Positions 37,601 through 47,330 are shown, numbered from the stretch's first letter. The stretch is DNA of 64,000 nucleotides from Paracoccaceae bacterium (GCA_019454225.1 CP075370.1:3467649-3531648), one strand, 5' to 3'. The notes: generated by a model from the sequence alone, not told the origin. Made by a program: numbers and translations.

Positions 37601-40600
37601 CGGCACGATCACGGCGGCAACGGGCACCACGCTGACGATCGACACGCTGAACCCGACAGGCGGAGGTGCGCTTGCCATCGGCACCACCGGGGCCGGTGGA
37701 ACGGTTGTCGTCAATGGCTCGGGTGCGCAAAGCGCCGGATCGACCATCGCGATCGACGCCGGTACGTTGCAGATTGGCAGCGCGGGGGCGGGCTCGTCTC
37801 TTCTGGACTCCATCGCCGGAACCTCGGTTGCAGACGGGGCGGCGCTGGACGTCGGCGGGTTTGACACAACGGTCAACGCCCTGTCGGGCGCCGGCACCGT
37901 CACCAACAGCGGCGCGGATGCCGGGTTGACGCTGACCGGCACGGCGACCTTTGACGGCGCGATCCAGGATGGCGCGGGGGACATCGCGCTGGTCGTATCG
38001 GGCGGCGTCGCGCTCGGTGAGTCGACGGACGTTACACTGACCGGCAACAACACCTTCTCGGGCGGGACAACCGTCGAGGGTGCGGGTGCGCTGACCGCCA
38101 GCCTGACCCTGTCGGGGGCGGGGTCGAACCTGTCGTCCACCGGACTTGTCACCGTGAACACCGGCGGCACGCTGGTGATCGACGGGGACGAGACCATCGG
38201 CGCGCTCGCGGGAACCGGGACGGGTGCCGTCGACATCGACAACGGCGCGCTGACCACGGGCGACGCGACCGATACGCTGTACGAGGGCACGATCACCGGT
38301 GCGGGCGATCTGGTGAAGGAAGGTGACGGCACCTTCACGATCACCGGCGATGTTTCGAACAACACGGTCACCGTGAACGACGGCACGCTGGTTCTGTCGG
38401 GCAACAACACGATGACGCAGATCACGGTGGATGATGCCACGCTGCGGCTGGAATCGGACGACGCGGCGGGCGGTGCGGGCGGCCTGATCCGCACCACCGG
38501 TTCGGTCATCGACTATGCCGACGGCGTGAATATCGGCACCGATGTGGAGATCGCGAGCGATACGACGCAGGTCCAGGTAACCACCGGCGCGGCCGAGCAG
38601 TCGGGCGTGATCAGCGAGGATGTGGCGGGCCGGCCGCTGGAAAAGATCGGCGCAGGAACGCTCACGCTCTCGGGGGCCAACACCTACACCGGTACCACCA
38701 CCATCTCGGCCGGGACGCTGATCGCGGCCGGCGGTCTGGCCATCGCCGATACCGGGGCGGTGGATGTCGCCGGCGGCGCGACCTTCGAACTGGCCAGCAA
38801 CGAGACCATCGGCGCGCTGTCGGGCGCTGCCGGGTCCACGGTTGACGTGAACGGCAATACCCTGTCGGTGGCCGAGGGCAACGGCCTGACCTTTGCCGGC
38901 AGCCTGACCGGCAGCGGCAACTTCGACCTGCTGGGTTCGTCCACGCTGACCCTGACGGGCGTCAGCAGCATCACCGGTGCGGTGGGGCCGGGCTTTGCCG
39001 GCGCCTCCTCGGCCACGCTGATCATCGCGGCGGGTGGGTCGGTCGCAGCCGACACGGTGGGTGCCACGACCGGCGCCACGCTGGAGCTGAACGGCGGCGC
39101 CCTGACCGATGACGGTGCGGCGATCATCGCCAGTGGCACCGTGCGGGTGAACGGGTCCGAGACGGCGGGCGCGACCAACGTCGGCAACGTCGGCACGCTC
39201 GAGATCAACGGCGCGGCCACTGTCCTGACCCTGAACGGCGTCGCCTCGAACGGCATCCCGACGGGCAACTCCACCATCGACGGCGACGTGACCGGCACCG
39301 GCACGCTGAACGTGACCGGCGGCACCACGACGGTCGGTGGCACGGGCGACGTGCAGACCGATACCACCATCGGCGCCGGCGGCACTGTCGTCAACAGCGG
39401 CACCATGGCGGATGTCGACAACGCGGGCACCTTCACCAACAACGCCGGGGCCACGGCGGGCGCGCTGACCAACACGGGCGCGGGCGCAGGCTCGAACGTG
39501 GGAACGCTGGCCAGCCTGACGCACAACTCGACCGGAACCTTCGACAACGCGGGCACTGTGACCGGCGACACTTCGGTTTCGGCGGGGACGGTCAACCTGA
39601 ACGCAGGGTCCGACCTGTCGGATACCGGTACGCTGTCGCTGACCGGCGGCGCGGTGAACGTGAATACGACCGAAACCGTGGGCACGCTTGACATGACGGC
39701 CGGGACGGTGACCACCACGGCCACCCTGACCACCGGCGTCCTGACAGGCACGGGCGGCACCATCACCACCACCGCAACCGGCGGTCTGGTCGCGGGCAAC
39801 GCCAGCAGCAGCACCTTTGACGGCGCGATCGACGGCGACGGCTTCCTTCAGAAGCTGGGCAGCGGCACCCTGACGCTGACCGGAGCCAATACCTACAGCG
39901 GCGGCACCACGGTGAGCGGCGGCACGCTGGCGGTGACGGGGACGGGCACGCTGACCGGCCCGAGCATCACCATCGACCCGCTGGCCACCCTGTCGACCGA
40001 TGGCGGGGCGCTGACGACCTCGACCTCGATCCGCAACGACGGCACCTTTGCGATCAGCGGAGACGAGAGCATCGCCAACGTGTTCAACACGGGCGTGTCC
40101 AACCCGGGGGCGATCTCGCTCACGTCGGGCGCGCTGCTGACGCTGAACTCGGGCGCCTCCGACATCTCGGGCATCATCTCGGGCGACGGCGCGCTGACCG
40201 TCACCGGTACCAGCAACACCACACTGACCGGGGCGAACACCTACACGGGCGCAACCACTGTCAACAGCGGCACCCTGGCGATCACGGGTGCGGGTTCGGT
40301 CGCCTCGACGGACGTGACGGTGAACGGTACCGGCACACTGACCACCGACAGCGACGCGCTGGCGGCGGGGGCCACCGTGACCGTGGGCGACACCGGCACC
40401 TTCACCTCGTCCGGAACCGACAGCTATGCGGCGATCACGCAGACCGGCGGCACCATCAACGGTACGGGCGTCCAGACGCTGAGCGGGGCCTTCACCCAGT
40501 CGGGCGGCACCACGGGCGGAACGGTCGACATCAACGCGGCAAGCTTCACCCAGTCGGGCGGGGCCATCGTTGCGGCGGGCACCTCGGTGACCGTGGCGCC

Positions 40601-43600
40601 GGGCGGCCAGCAGGTGCTGCAGGGCGGAACCATCGGCGGCACGCTGGACGGCGCGGGCGCCATAACCGAGGTGACCACGGGCACGACCACTTTCCTCGCC
40701 GGCGCCACCATCGCCTCGACCGACATCCAGATCAGTTCGGGCGGCGTGCTGTCGACCGCGGGCGGCGCGATCGCGGCTGGCGCGTCGATCGGCATGACCG
40801 GACCGGCCACGTTCCAGACCACCGGGGCCGAGAGCCTTGTCACGCTGAACACGACGAACGCCACGGTCGGCGGCAGCGGCACCATCACGCTGTCCAACCT
40901 GTTCAGCCAGAACGGCGGCACGACCGCGGGCAGCATCACGATCGACACGGTAGCCTTCCAGCAGTTGAACGGCGGCATCGTAGCGGCGGGTACCGCGGTG
41001 AACGCCAGCGGTTCGCAGACCTTGTCGGGGGGTCAGATCCTCGGGACGCTCGGCGGCGCGGGCGCGGTGACCGTGCAGACCGCACTCACAAGCGTGACCG
41101 GAGCGGGGTCGATCGCATCGAACACGATCAACGTGCTTGGCAGCGGGACGCTGCTGACCGATGGCGGGGCGCTGTCGGCCGGTGCCGCGGTTACCACGGC
41201 GGGCACGCTGACCGTCAGTGGCGCCGAGACCATCACCTCGCTCGACCAGACCGGCGGAACGGTGAACGGCGGCGGCACGATCACCGCCACGGGCACTTTT
41301 GCCCAGAGCGGCGGCGGCGTCCTTGCGGCTGGCACGACGATCAGCGCGGCCGGGGCGCAGACCCTGTCGGGTGGCTCGATCCTCGGCACGCTTGGCGGTG
41401 CGGGGGCGGTGACGGTTCAGGACGGCACGACCACCGTGACGGGTGCGGGTTCCATCGCGTCGAACAGTGTGACGGTCGACAACACCGGCACGCTGACCAC
41501 CGACGGCGGGGCCCTTGCGGCCGGGGCAACGGTGACGGTCGGCGGCACGCTGAACAACACCGGGACCGAGACCATCAATGCGCTGAACCAGGTCGCCGGC
41601 ACGATCAATGGCGGCATCTACAATGTGGCGACCCAGTTCAGCCAGTCCGTTGGCATCACGGCAGGCGGCGTTGACATCAACACCGTCACCTTCACCCAGT
41701 CGAATGGCGCGACCATCGGCGCGGGCACCAGCGTGACCGCCTCGGGCGCACAGCTTCTGCTGGGCGGCTCGATCCTCGGCGCGCTCGACGGTGCAGGGGC
41801 GGTCACGGTCCAGGACAACACCACGAGCGTTACCGGCGCCGGCACGATCGCGTCGGACGACGTGACGGTGACGGCGACAGGGACACTGGTAACCGATGGC
41901 GGCGCCCTGTCTGGCAGCGCCGATGTGGCGAACGCCGGCATCCTGACGCTTGGCGGATCGGAAACGATCGCCAGCCTGAGCGGTGCCGGAACCACCAACG
42001 TCAACGCGGGCACCCTGACACTGCAGGGTCCGGGCACCTCGAACGTCAGCGGCGCGATCAATGGCGCGGGTGGCCTGACCGTGGCCGGTGGCACCACGAA
42101 CCTGACCGGCGCCAACGGCTATGTCGGCACGACCCAGGTCACCGGCGGCACGCTCAACGTGCTGGGCGGTGGCACGCTGGCCTCGACAACGATCAATATC
42201 GCGGGTGGCACCTTCGCCACCGACGGCGGCGCGCTTCTTGGCACAACCGCCGTCAATGGCCCGGGCACCTTCCTGCTCAGCGGGTCCGAGACCATCGCAA
42301 GCCTGAACACGGCCGGGACGACCAACATCGTTGGCGCGGGCACGGTCCTGACATTGCAGACCGGCGCATCGAACATCACCGGGCCGATTGTCGGCACCGG
42401 CAACCTGCTGCTGACTGGCAGCAATGTCACGACGCTCGGCGGTGCCAACACCTTCACCGGCGCGACGACGGTCGGCGCCGGGGCACGGCTGACGCTGACC
42501 GGGTCGCTGGCCGGGGACCTGAACGTGAACTCCGGCAGCAACGCACCAGGCGGCTTCGTCGGCGCCACCATTGTCGGCGCGGGCAACGACATCCTGGCGC
42601 AGAACAGCATCGGCGGGAACGTCACCAACACCGGCACGATGAACGTCACCGGCTTCACCCGGGTCGGCGGCAGCTTCACCAACACGGTGACCTTCTCGGC
42701 ACCCGATCCGATGACCGGCGAGGTGACGGCGCTGACCGGCACGGTGAACATGGTCAACGGGCTGACGGATGACGTTCTGTCCATCGTCGGCAACCTTTCG
42801 GGCGGTGAGTTCGTGGTCGACACCTCGTTCCGCTCGACCTACGTGGACAATCCGCTGACAGCGGTCGATGACGGTTTCGTCACCGGGACAAGCGGTCAGC
42901 CGGGCCTGTCGGACCGGATCGAGGTGGCGGGCACGGTGGATACCGGCGGCCCGATCGTGGGCTTCACACTCAACCCGCTGGGCGATCTCGTGCGGCCGGG
43001 TGACCGGGTGACGCTTCTGACATCCGGCAACACCCAGGCGGCGTTCGACGCGGGCAGCTTCGTGCTGCGCGGCGTGACCGGCGGGGCGCTCGTGACACTT
43101 CTCGAGGTCGACGGCAACCAGCTTCAGGCCGTCAACCAGACCTCAGGCGGCATCGGCGGCATTGCGGCGAACGTCTCGGTCGTGCAGTCGCTGGTCTCCA
43201 ACGTCGTCAACCGGCCATCCAGCCCCTTCACCGGCGGCGTCACGGGCGAGTTGGGCTGCTTCCAGGGTGGCTATGCCCGCGCCGTGGGTGGCCGCGCCGA
43301 AGTGACCGGCACCAGCAACAACGGTGTGCGCGACAACGAGGCCCGCATCTCGGCCACCTACTGGGGCGTCCAGGGCGGCTATGACATCGGCTGCAACGAC
43401 GGCCGGTTCTTCAATGGCTGGGACGGCACGGCCGGTGCCATCCTCGGCTACAACAGCGGCAAGACCAATCAGGGCGTGTTCCTGCCCGGCGTGGGCGGCG
43501 ACCAGCTGTCCTCGACCACCTTCGCGGACTTCAAGCAGTCCTATGCGGGGCTCTACGCCGCGATCAACCGCGACGGCTGGACGATCGACACGCAGTTGCG

Positions 43601-44219
43601 TTTCGACCGCACCAAGTACGACCTGCGCGAAACCGTCGAAGGCGGGTTCATCGGCCTCGGCGTGGACGGCCAGACCTTCGACTCGCGGTCGACCAACGTC
43701 ACGACCCGCGTCAGCTATGGCTTCCCGGTCAACGAGAGGGGCGATACGTTCCTTGTGCCCACGGGCGGCTTCTCGCTCACCCGGACGGGATCGTCGGACA
43801 TCCAGATCATCGACCCCGTGTCGCTTGATCCCGCCAGTGCGTCGAGCGGCGTGCTGCGGCTGGATGCCTACAGCTCGAACGTCGTGTTCGTGGGTGCGAC
43901 GCTGGTGAAGCTGTTCCCCGGCAAGGACGATCTGACCAGCCAGCGCGTGTTCGTCAGCGGGAACTACTATCACGATGTCGATGGCAAGCGGACCGCGACC
44001 TTCTCGCCCGGCAACGGCGATCCGGTGCAGAACCTGACCATCGAAGGCATCGGCGGCTTCGGCGAGGCAAGCATCGGCTGGAACTACGTGACGGTTCTGG
44101 ACAATGTCGCATCGGGCAAGCCGCTGCAGCTCAACGCCAACGTCCGCGCCGATGCGCGCTTCGGTTCGAACGTCAGCAACGCCTACAGTCTCACGGCGCA
44201 GGTTCGCCTGTCGTTCTGA
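34680..44219 (+). CDS. Giant autotransporter adhesin
   Basis: A 3179-residue type V secreted protein. The long signal peptide runs to GGQAQAQ (about residue 50). A passenger of about 2800 residues, rich in Gly, Thr, Ser and Asn, is built of beta-helix repeats. Several match the autotransporter-associated repeat: LTLSGANTYTGTTTISAGTL, LTLTGANTYSGGTTVSGGTL, TTLTGANTYTGATTVNSGTL. The C-terminal 320 residues are a barrel ending in YSLTAQVRLSF, with aromatic-rich strands and a terminal Phe. Two cysteines occur near the barrel start (GELGCFQGG and DIGCNDGR). CAGG and AGG motifs precede the ATG. It is likely an adhesin or biofilm protein at the cell surface. A strong hairpin follows the gene. Confidence 0.9.
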   Translation: MSQPLPMTTTRQIGIRQRSLRRHCRLGRATELVFILATGVMLTLGGQAQAQTWDGETDSDWATGTNWDGDAKPTVGQTAEISDAGAPNQPTVSTTETVAQTNVSAGTLTISGTGTLNSPVATALDGNIVIESGGTIGGSLDAIGTTGSNAGTITGYLRVGSGTFDNAGVVQGTTTINSGTLNLNSGTNLADAQDFIVNGGTVNVNASDTVGSLSGTGGTINFVPDATLTINQSSAGTYSGDITGSATFDSTYLLKQGAETLTLSGNNTMTGSGRLRVNGGTLVLQGGNAVGNTDALEVTTGTVSLEADETVGLLLGAASGTLNLNGNTITLAGSGVPDSANAAINVTGTGGITLNGANFTQRFDTGLAYTGATTVTAGTFRLGADNIIDDASDVTVNGGTLALQGFSDTVDTVAMSSGAITGTGTLTATSYTQSGGTLGATLSSAGAKELTGGTISGTLTGAGATTIAAGAGTVTVDATGTITGDVTLESGTLRIGNSGAIGGTITTTGSVISYADAVSVASEINLDSDDTQLEVLGADNATQTGNIVETTGPHGIEKIGTGSLQLTGTNTYTGTTVVTEGSLIIGGGGSIVSNMEIGVDGTVTVQGTSSVADIDNAGNLSVGGTAGALTNSGFASVAGSVTSLTNTAGTTNIGGLTTGTVTGDTSVSGGTVRLQTNSDLADTSTVTVSDTGTFTVDEDDTIATLTQSDGTVNGNSTLTVTGAFDQSGGTTGGTVTVVTNTFTQSGGAVVALGTTVTASGDQTLQGGSIGGRLDGAGAITVESGQTNLTTGNISNTTGITITDGTLNNIGGFIDTAGNSIVLDGAGATLINVGDAGGDAFADDETITVNAGTFTNNIDETIGALEQTGGTIDGTGIITADTFVQSGGDMAGLVDTTTSATLDGGIISGTLSGAAATVQTGTTTLTGTISADTTITSTLEVDGGALTGTTTLSGGTLTGLSDSTITGDVGTDAAGGTITAATGTTLTIDTLNPTGGGALAIGTTGAGGTVVVNGSGAQSAGSTIAIDAGTLQIGSAGAGSSLLDSIAGTSVADGAALDVGGFDTTVNALSGAGTVTNSGADAGLTLTGTATFDGAIQDGAGDIALVVSGGVALGESTDVTLTGNNTFSGGTTVEGAGALTASLTLSGAGSNLSSTGLVTVNTGGTLVIDGDETIGALAGTGTGAVDIDNGALTTGDATDTLYEGTITGAGDLVKEGDGTFTITGDVSNNTVTVNDGTLVLSGNNTMTQITVDDATLRLESDDAAGGAGGLIRTTGSVIDYADGVNIGTDVEIASDTTQVQVTTGAAEQSGVISEDVAGRPLEKIGAGTLTLSGANTYTGTTTISAGTLIAAGGLAIADTGAVDVAGGATFELASNETIGALSGAAGSTVDVNGNTLSVAEGNGLTFAGSLTGSGNFDLLGSSTLTLTGVSSITGAVGPGFAGASSATLIIAAGGSVAADTVGATTGATLELNGGALTDDGAAIIASGTVRVNGSETAGATNVGNVGTLEINGAATVLTLNGVASNGIPTGNSTIDGDVTGTGTLNVTGGTTTVGGTGDVQTDTTIGAGGTVVNSGTMADVDNAGTFTNNAGATAGALTNTGAGAGSNVGTLASLTHNSTGTFDNAGTVTGDTSVSAGTVNLNAGSDLSDTGTLSLTGGAVNVNTTETVGTLDMTAGTVTTTATLTTGVLTGTGGTITTTATGGLVAGNASSSTFDGAIDGDGFLQKLGSGTLTLTGANTYSGGTTVSGGTLAVTGTGTLTGPSITIDPLATLSTDGGALTTSTSIRNDGTFAISGDESIANVFNTGVSNPGAISLTSGALLTLNSGASDISGIISGDGALTVTGTSNTTLTGANTYTGATTVNSGTLAITGAGSVASTDVTVNGTGTLTTDSDALAAGATVTVGDTGTFTSSGTDSYAAITQTGGTINGTGVQTLSGAFTQSGGTTGGTVDINAASFTQSGGAIVAAGTSVTVAPGGQQVLQGGTIGGTLDGAGAITEVTTGTTTFLAGATIASTDIQISSGGVLSTAGGAIAAGASIGMTGPATFQTTGAESLVTLNTTNATVGGSGTITLSNLFSQNGGTTAGSITIDTVAFQQLNGGIVAAGTAVNASGSQTLSGGQILGTLGGAGAVTVQTALTSVTGAGSIASNTINVLGSGTLLTDGGALSAGAAVTTAGTLTVSGAETITSLDQTGGTVNGGGTITATGTFAQSGGGVLAAGTTISAAGAQTLSGGSILGTLGGAGAVTVQDGTTTVTGAGSIASNSVTVDNTGTLTTDGGALAAGATVTVGGTLNNTGTETINALNQVAGTINGGIYNVATQFSQSVGITAGGVDINTVTFTQSNGATIGAGTSVTASGAQLLLGGSILGALDGAGAVTVQDNTTSVTGAGTIASDDVTVTATGTLVTDGGALSGSADVANAGILTLGGSETIASLSGAGTTNVNAGTLTLQGPGTSNVSGAINGAGGLTVAGGTTNLTGANGYVGTTQVTGGTLNVLGGGTLASTTINIAGGTFATDGGALLGTTAVNGPGTFLLSGSETIASLNTAGTTNIVGAGTVLTLQTGASNITGPIVGTGNLLLTGSNVTTLGGANTFTGATTVGAGARLTLTGSLAGDLNVNSGSNAPGGFVGATIVGAGNDILAQNSIGGNVTNTGTMNVTGFTRVGGSFTNTVTFSAPDPMTGEVTALTGTVNMVNGLTDDVLSIVGNLSGGEFVVDTSFRSTYVDNPLTAVDDGFVTGTSGQPGLSDRIEVAGTVDTGGPIVGFTLNPLGDLVRPGDRVTLLTSGNTQAAFDAGSFVLRGVTGGALVTLLEVDGNQLQAVNQTSGGIGGIAANVSVVQSLVSNVVNRPSSPFTGGVTGELGCFQGGYARAVGGRAEVTGTSNNGVRDNEARISATYWGVQGGYDIGCNDGRFFNGWDGTAGAILGYNSGKTNQGVFLPGVGGDQLSSTTFADFKQSYAGLYAAINRDGWTIDTQLRFDRTKYDLRETVEGGFIGLGVDGQTFDSRSTNVTTRVSYGFPVNERGDTFLVPTGGFSLTRTGSSDIQIIDPVSLDPASASSGVLRLDAYSSNVVFVGATLVKLFPGKDDLTSQRVFVSGNYYHDVDGKRTATFSPGNGDPVQNLTIEGIGGFGEASIGWNYVTVLDNVASGKPLQLNANVRADARFGSNVSNAYSLTAQVRLSF
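40600..41930 (+). repeat. Long internal tandem-like repeats in the adhesin gene
   Basis: Blocks coding for a unit that begins (A/S)GAQTLSGGSILGTL and runs through GAGAVTVQ, TVTGAGSIAS and TLTTDGGALAAGA recur near 40608, 41012, 41352 and 41745, spaced about 340-400 bases apart, with a more divergent copy near 36957. DNA identity between the 41012 and 41352 blocks is high by eye. Such blocks are prone to recombination that changes adhesin length. Confidence 0.7.
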
Positions 44220-44240
44220 CGGACATCGGCGGAAATCGGG

Positions 44241-44267
44241 AAAGGGGCCGGATCACCGGCCCCTTTT
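44241..44267. terminator. Rho-independent terminator after the adhesin
   Basis: GGGGCCGG-ATCA-CCGGCCCC at 44244-44263 is flanked by AAA before and TTTT after. It lies 22 bases downstream of the adhesin stop codon and separates the adhesin from the kinase/phosphatase locus. Confidence 0.88.
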
Positions 44268-44419
44268 CGTTTTCCCACGTGCCCGGCGGCGGAAAATTTC
44301 TGCCGGATCGCCAACGACCACTTTGCGGCGCCGATGGAATCCGCCTATTCTTTCGGACAGGATGAGCCGTATTGTTGCCGCCTTTGGAACCGAGTGTTTG
44401 ATTTGTGCGGGAGGAAGGG

Positions 44420-45226
44420 ATGCTGGACGTGCAATTCGTCTTCGATACCGGGGCGGCATCCCACCCCGGGCGCGTTCGGTCACATAACGAAGACTGCTTC
44501 CTGACCCGTCCCGCTTCGGGTGTCTGGCTGGTCGCTGACGGCATGGGGGGTCACAAGGCGGGCGACTTTGCCAGCCGGAAGATCGTGGAAAGCGCCAACT
44601 GGGTGGGCATACCCACGTCAGCGATGGACCTGAAGCTGCGCTTCCTCGACCGCCTGATGCTCGCGCATGAGGATATCCGCCGTCATTCGGCCGAACTGGA
44701 CGGCGCCACCGTCGGCGCCACGCTGGCCGCGCTTCTGATCTATCAGCACCACTTTGCCTGCATCTGGTCGGGCGACAGCCGAATCTACCTGCTGCGGGAC
44801 GGTGTGCTGCACCAGATGACCACGGACCACACCGAGGTGAACGAACTGCTGCGGCTGGGCACCATCACCCAGGATCAGGCGGCGAACTGGCCGCGCAAGA
44901 ACGTGATCACCCGGGCCATCGGCGTGTTCGATACACCGGAAACGGACGAGACCTACGGCACCCTTCAGGCGGGCGATACGTTTCTGCTGTGTTCCGACGG
45001 GCTGACCGGACACGTCGCCGACGAGGAAATTGCAATCTATCTGATGCAACCAAGCGCGCAGGCCGCTTGCGACCGTCTGATCGCGTTGACACTTGATCGC
45101 GGCGCCCGCGATAATGTGACGGTGATCGTGACACGGTGCCTGGTCGATGCGACCGACGACGACGACGAACGGACGCGGCCGGGCATCCCCCTGGTCGGTG
45201 TGGATGACGGAAAAGCGGAAGACTGA
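44420..45226 (+). CDS. PP2C-family Ser/Thr phosphatase
   Basis: A 268-residue cytoplasmic metal-dependent protein phosphatase. It has the expected motifs: GRVRSHNEDCF, GVWLVADGMGGHKAGDFAS, WSGDSRIYLLRDG, LLCSDGLTGHV and GARDNVTVIV, with the acidic residues that bind two metals. ATG at 44420 has GGGAGGAAGG just upstream; GTG at 44405 is in frame but less likely. It is followed after 5 bases by a Ser/Thr kinase, so the two form a kinase/phosphatase switch. Similar pairs (PppA/PpkA) control type VI secretion, but no type VI genes are visible here. Confidence 0.93.
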   Translation: MLDVQFVFDTGAASHPGRVRSHNEDCFLTRPASGVWLVADGMGGHKAGDFASRKIVESANWVGIPTSAMDLKLRFLDRLMLAHEDIRRHSAELDGATVGATLAALLIYQHHFACIWSGDSRIYLLRDGVLHQMTTDHTEVNELLRLGTITQDQAANWPRKNVITRAIGVFDTPETDETYGTLQAGDTFLLCSDGLTGHVADEEIAIYLMQPSAQAACDRLIALTLDRGARDNVTVIVTRCLVDATDDDDERTRPGIPLVGVDDGKAED

Positions 45227-45231
45227 CCACC

Positions 45232-47322
45232 ATGCCCGATGACAATACCAACCCGCCGCAGTCAGGCGGGACCCCGGTGACGAGCGTTCCGCAAGGCGGC
45301 CGCCCGGTCACGGCGGTCACGACGGGCACACGCATCATCGGCACCTACGAGATCGAGAAGCTGATCAACACCGGCGGCATGGGCGAGGTCTATCGCGGCC
45401 GCAACATCCACGATGGCGAACCGGTGGCCATCAAGATCGTCCTGCCGCATCTGGCGCAGGACGAGATGATCACGCAGCTGTTCCAGAAAGAGGCGAAGGT
45501 CCTGAACCGCCTCGTGCATGACGCGATCGTGCGCTACTACGTCTTCACCAACGACCCCGACATCGGCCGCCCCTGCATGATCATGGAGTTCATCGAGGGA
45601 ACCTCGATGAACGAGCGGCTGAAGCAGGGGCCCATGGCACTGGACGAGGTGAAGCTGCTGCTGCGGCGGCTGGCATCGGGTCTGGACAAGGCGCATGCGA
45701 TGGGTGTCGTCCACCGTGACCTGTCGCCTGACAACGTGATCCTTCAGGGCGGATCGGTCGAGCACGCCAAGATCATCGACTTCGGCATCGCCAAATCCAC
45801 GATGAAGGGCGATGCCACGCTGCTTCAGGGCCAGTTCGCGGGCAAGTTCAGCTATGTCGCGCCCGAGCAGCTTGGCGCGTTCGGCGGCAATGTCGACGGC
45901 CGGGCCGACATCTATTCGCTGGCCCTGATGATGGTTGCGGTCGCGCAGGGCCGTGTCCTGAACATGGGCAAGTCGATCGTCGAGGCGGTGCGGGCGCGGA
46001 ACGGGGTGCCCGACCTGTCGGGGGTCTACCCCGAGTTGCAGCCGCTGCTGTCGCACATGCTCGAGCCCGATCCGGCCAACCGCCCCGCGTCGATGGCCGA
46101 GGTCATCCGGCTGCTCGACAACCCGGACGAGGTGCCCGCCGCGGCCGAACCGTCGGATGACGACGATCCGGACCGCACACGCATCGTCCGGCTGCCGAAG
46201 CCCGGGCAGGGCGGCCAGGAACGGACGCAGACCACCGCCGTGGGCGGCAGGACGCAGGCGCCGTCAAAGACCGCCTCGAACGAACTGTTCCTGGGCATCC
46301 CCGATTCCAAGTCGCCTCCGCCGGAGGTCAAGAAGGGCGGCAAGGGCGGGATGATCGTGGTCCTGCTGGCCGTTGTGGCGTTGCTGGGCGGTGGCGGGGC
46401 GTGGATGGCGGGGGTGTTCGATCCCAAGCCGGCGCCGGAGCCGCCCCAGCAGCTGGCTGGGGGCGACACCCCCGCGCCGGACCCGACACCGCCCGAACCC
46501 GAGCCCACACCCCCGACCCCCGAACCGACGCCACCCGCGCCGGACCCGACGCCGCCTGCCCCCGATCCGACGCCGCCTGCCCCCGATCCGACGCCGCCTG
46601 CCCCCGATCCGACACCTCCCGCGCCGGAACCGGAGCCCGAGCCCGAACCGGAGCCCGAGCCTGCGCCGCCCGCATCGCCGCTGGATGCCATCGGCCAGCA
46701 GGTCGCGTGGCTGCGTGCCTACAATGCCGGTGAATGCACGCTGGTGCAGATGCTGTCCTCGACCGGGGATGCGGTTTCGATCGAGGGCTACGGCCAGTCG
46801 GTCGATCCCTTCACCCGGCTTCTGGCGGATTTCACCGCGGCCCATGGGGTCGAACCCGACATCGGCGTCCGGATCGTGAACCCGCCGCAGTGCCCTGTGA
46901 TCGACTACGCGAATTCGCTGCGCGACAGCCCGACGCTGCCGGTGCGGATCGTGCTGGACAATCCGGTCGATGTGCTGCGCAGCGGCGAGACGATCGCCGG
47001 CAGGATCGAGGGGCTGGCGGGCCGGTCGGCGGCGCTGTTCCTGGTCAATGGAACCGTCGGGGCCACCAACAACCTGAAGCCCTTCGTGTCGCGGTCGTCT
47101 GACGGGGCGACGACCTTCAGCTTCACCGTGAACCTGGCCGCCGGTGCCGAACCGACGCCGCAGTTGTTGATGGCGGTGGTGACGGATGCGCCTGTGACCA
47201 AGCTGGATGCGGTGCCGAACGGGGTGACGGCGCGGACGCTGATCCCCTTCATGACGACCGAGTTCACGGCGACGCGGCAGCAGCCGGCCCTCGCGCTGCG
47301 CCATTTCCGGCTGGAGAACTGA
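45232..47322 (+). CDS. Membrane Ser/Thr protein kinase with periplasmic C-terminal domain
   Basis: A 696-residue Hanks-type kinase. The cytoplasmic kinase domain (about 37-300) has LINTGGMGEVYRG, Lys68 in VAIKIVL, HRD at 161-163 with LSPDNV, DFG at 183-185 and YVAPEQLG, so it looks active. A hydrophobic helix (MIVVLLAVVALLGGGG, near 374-395) follows. Then comes a proline-rich linker with a 7-residue period (PTPPAPD, about 415-480), and a C-terminal domain (about 502-650) that is also present in the neighbouring TonB-like protein. Topology puts that domain in the periplasm, like the PASTA domains of other bacterial kinases. It probably senses an envelope signal. Confidence 0.93.
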   Translation: MPDDNTNPPQSGGTPVTSVPQGGRPVTAVTTGTRIIGTYEIEKLINTGGMGEVYRGRNIHDGEPVAIKIVLPHLAQDEMITQLFQKEAKVLNRLVHDAIVRYYVFTNDPDIGRPCMIMEFIEGTSMNERLKQGPMALDEVKLLLRRLASGLDKAHAMGVVHRDLSPDNVILQGGSVEHAKIIDFGIAKSTMKGDATLLQGQFAGKFSYVAPEQLGAFGGNVDGRADIYSLALMMVAVAQGRVLNMGKSIVEAVRARNGVPDLSGVYPELQPLLSHMLEPDPANRPASMAEVIRLLDNPDEVPAAAEPSDDDDPDRTRIVRLPKPGQGGQERTQTTAVGGRTQAPSKTASNELFLGIPDSKSPPPEVKKGGKGGMIVVLLAVVALLGGGGAWMAGVFDPKPAPEPPQQLAGGDTPAPDPTPPEPEPTPPTPEPTPPAPDPTPPAPDPTPPAPDPTPPAPDPTPPAPEPEPEPEPEPEPAPPASPLDAIGQQVAWLRAYNAGECTLVQMLSSTGDAVSIEGYGQSVDPFTRLLADFTAAHGVEPDIGVRIVNPPQCPVIDYANSLRDSPTLPVRIVLDNPVDVLRSGETIAGRIEGLAGRSAALFLVNGTVGATNNLKPFVSRSSDGATTFSFTVNLAAGAEPTPQLLMAVVTDAPVTKLDAVPNGVTARTLIPFMTTEFTATRQQPALALRHFRLEN

Positions 47323-47330
47323 GCGGGCCT

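Noticed and set aside
36392-38509. 705-residue Pro/Val/Ser-rich antisense frame
   Set aside because: Mirror of the adhesin's Gly/Thr-rich codons; no start signal and no fold.
34614-39524. 1636-residue open frame antisense to the adhesin gene
   Set aside because: It arises from the repetitive, third-base-biased codons of the adhesin. The translation is Arg/Gly/Ala-rich with no domain, and the sense frame has a signal peptide and barrel.
44420-47322. Type VI secretion regulatory module (PppA/PpkA)
   Set aside because: The phosphatase/kinase pair fits, but no Tss structural, VgrG or Hcp gene is in the window.
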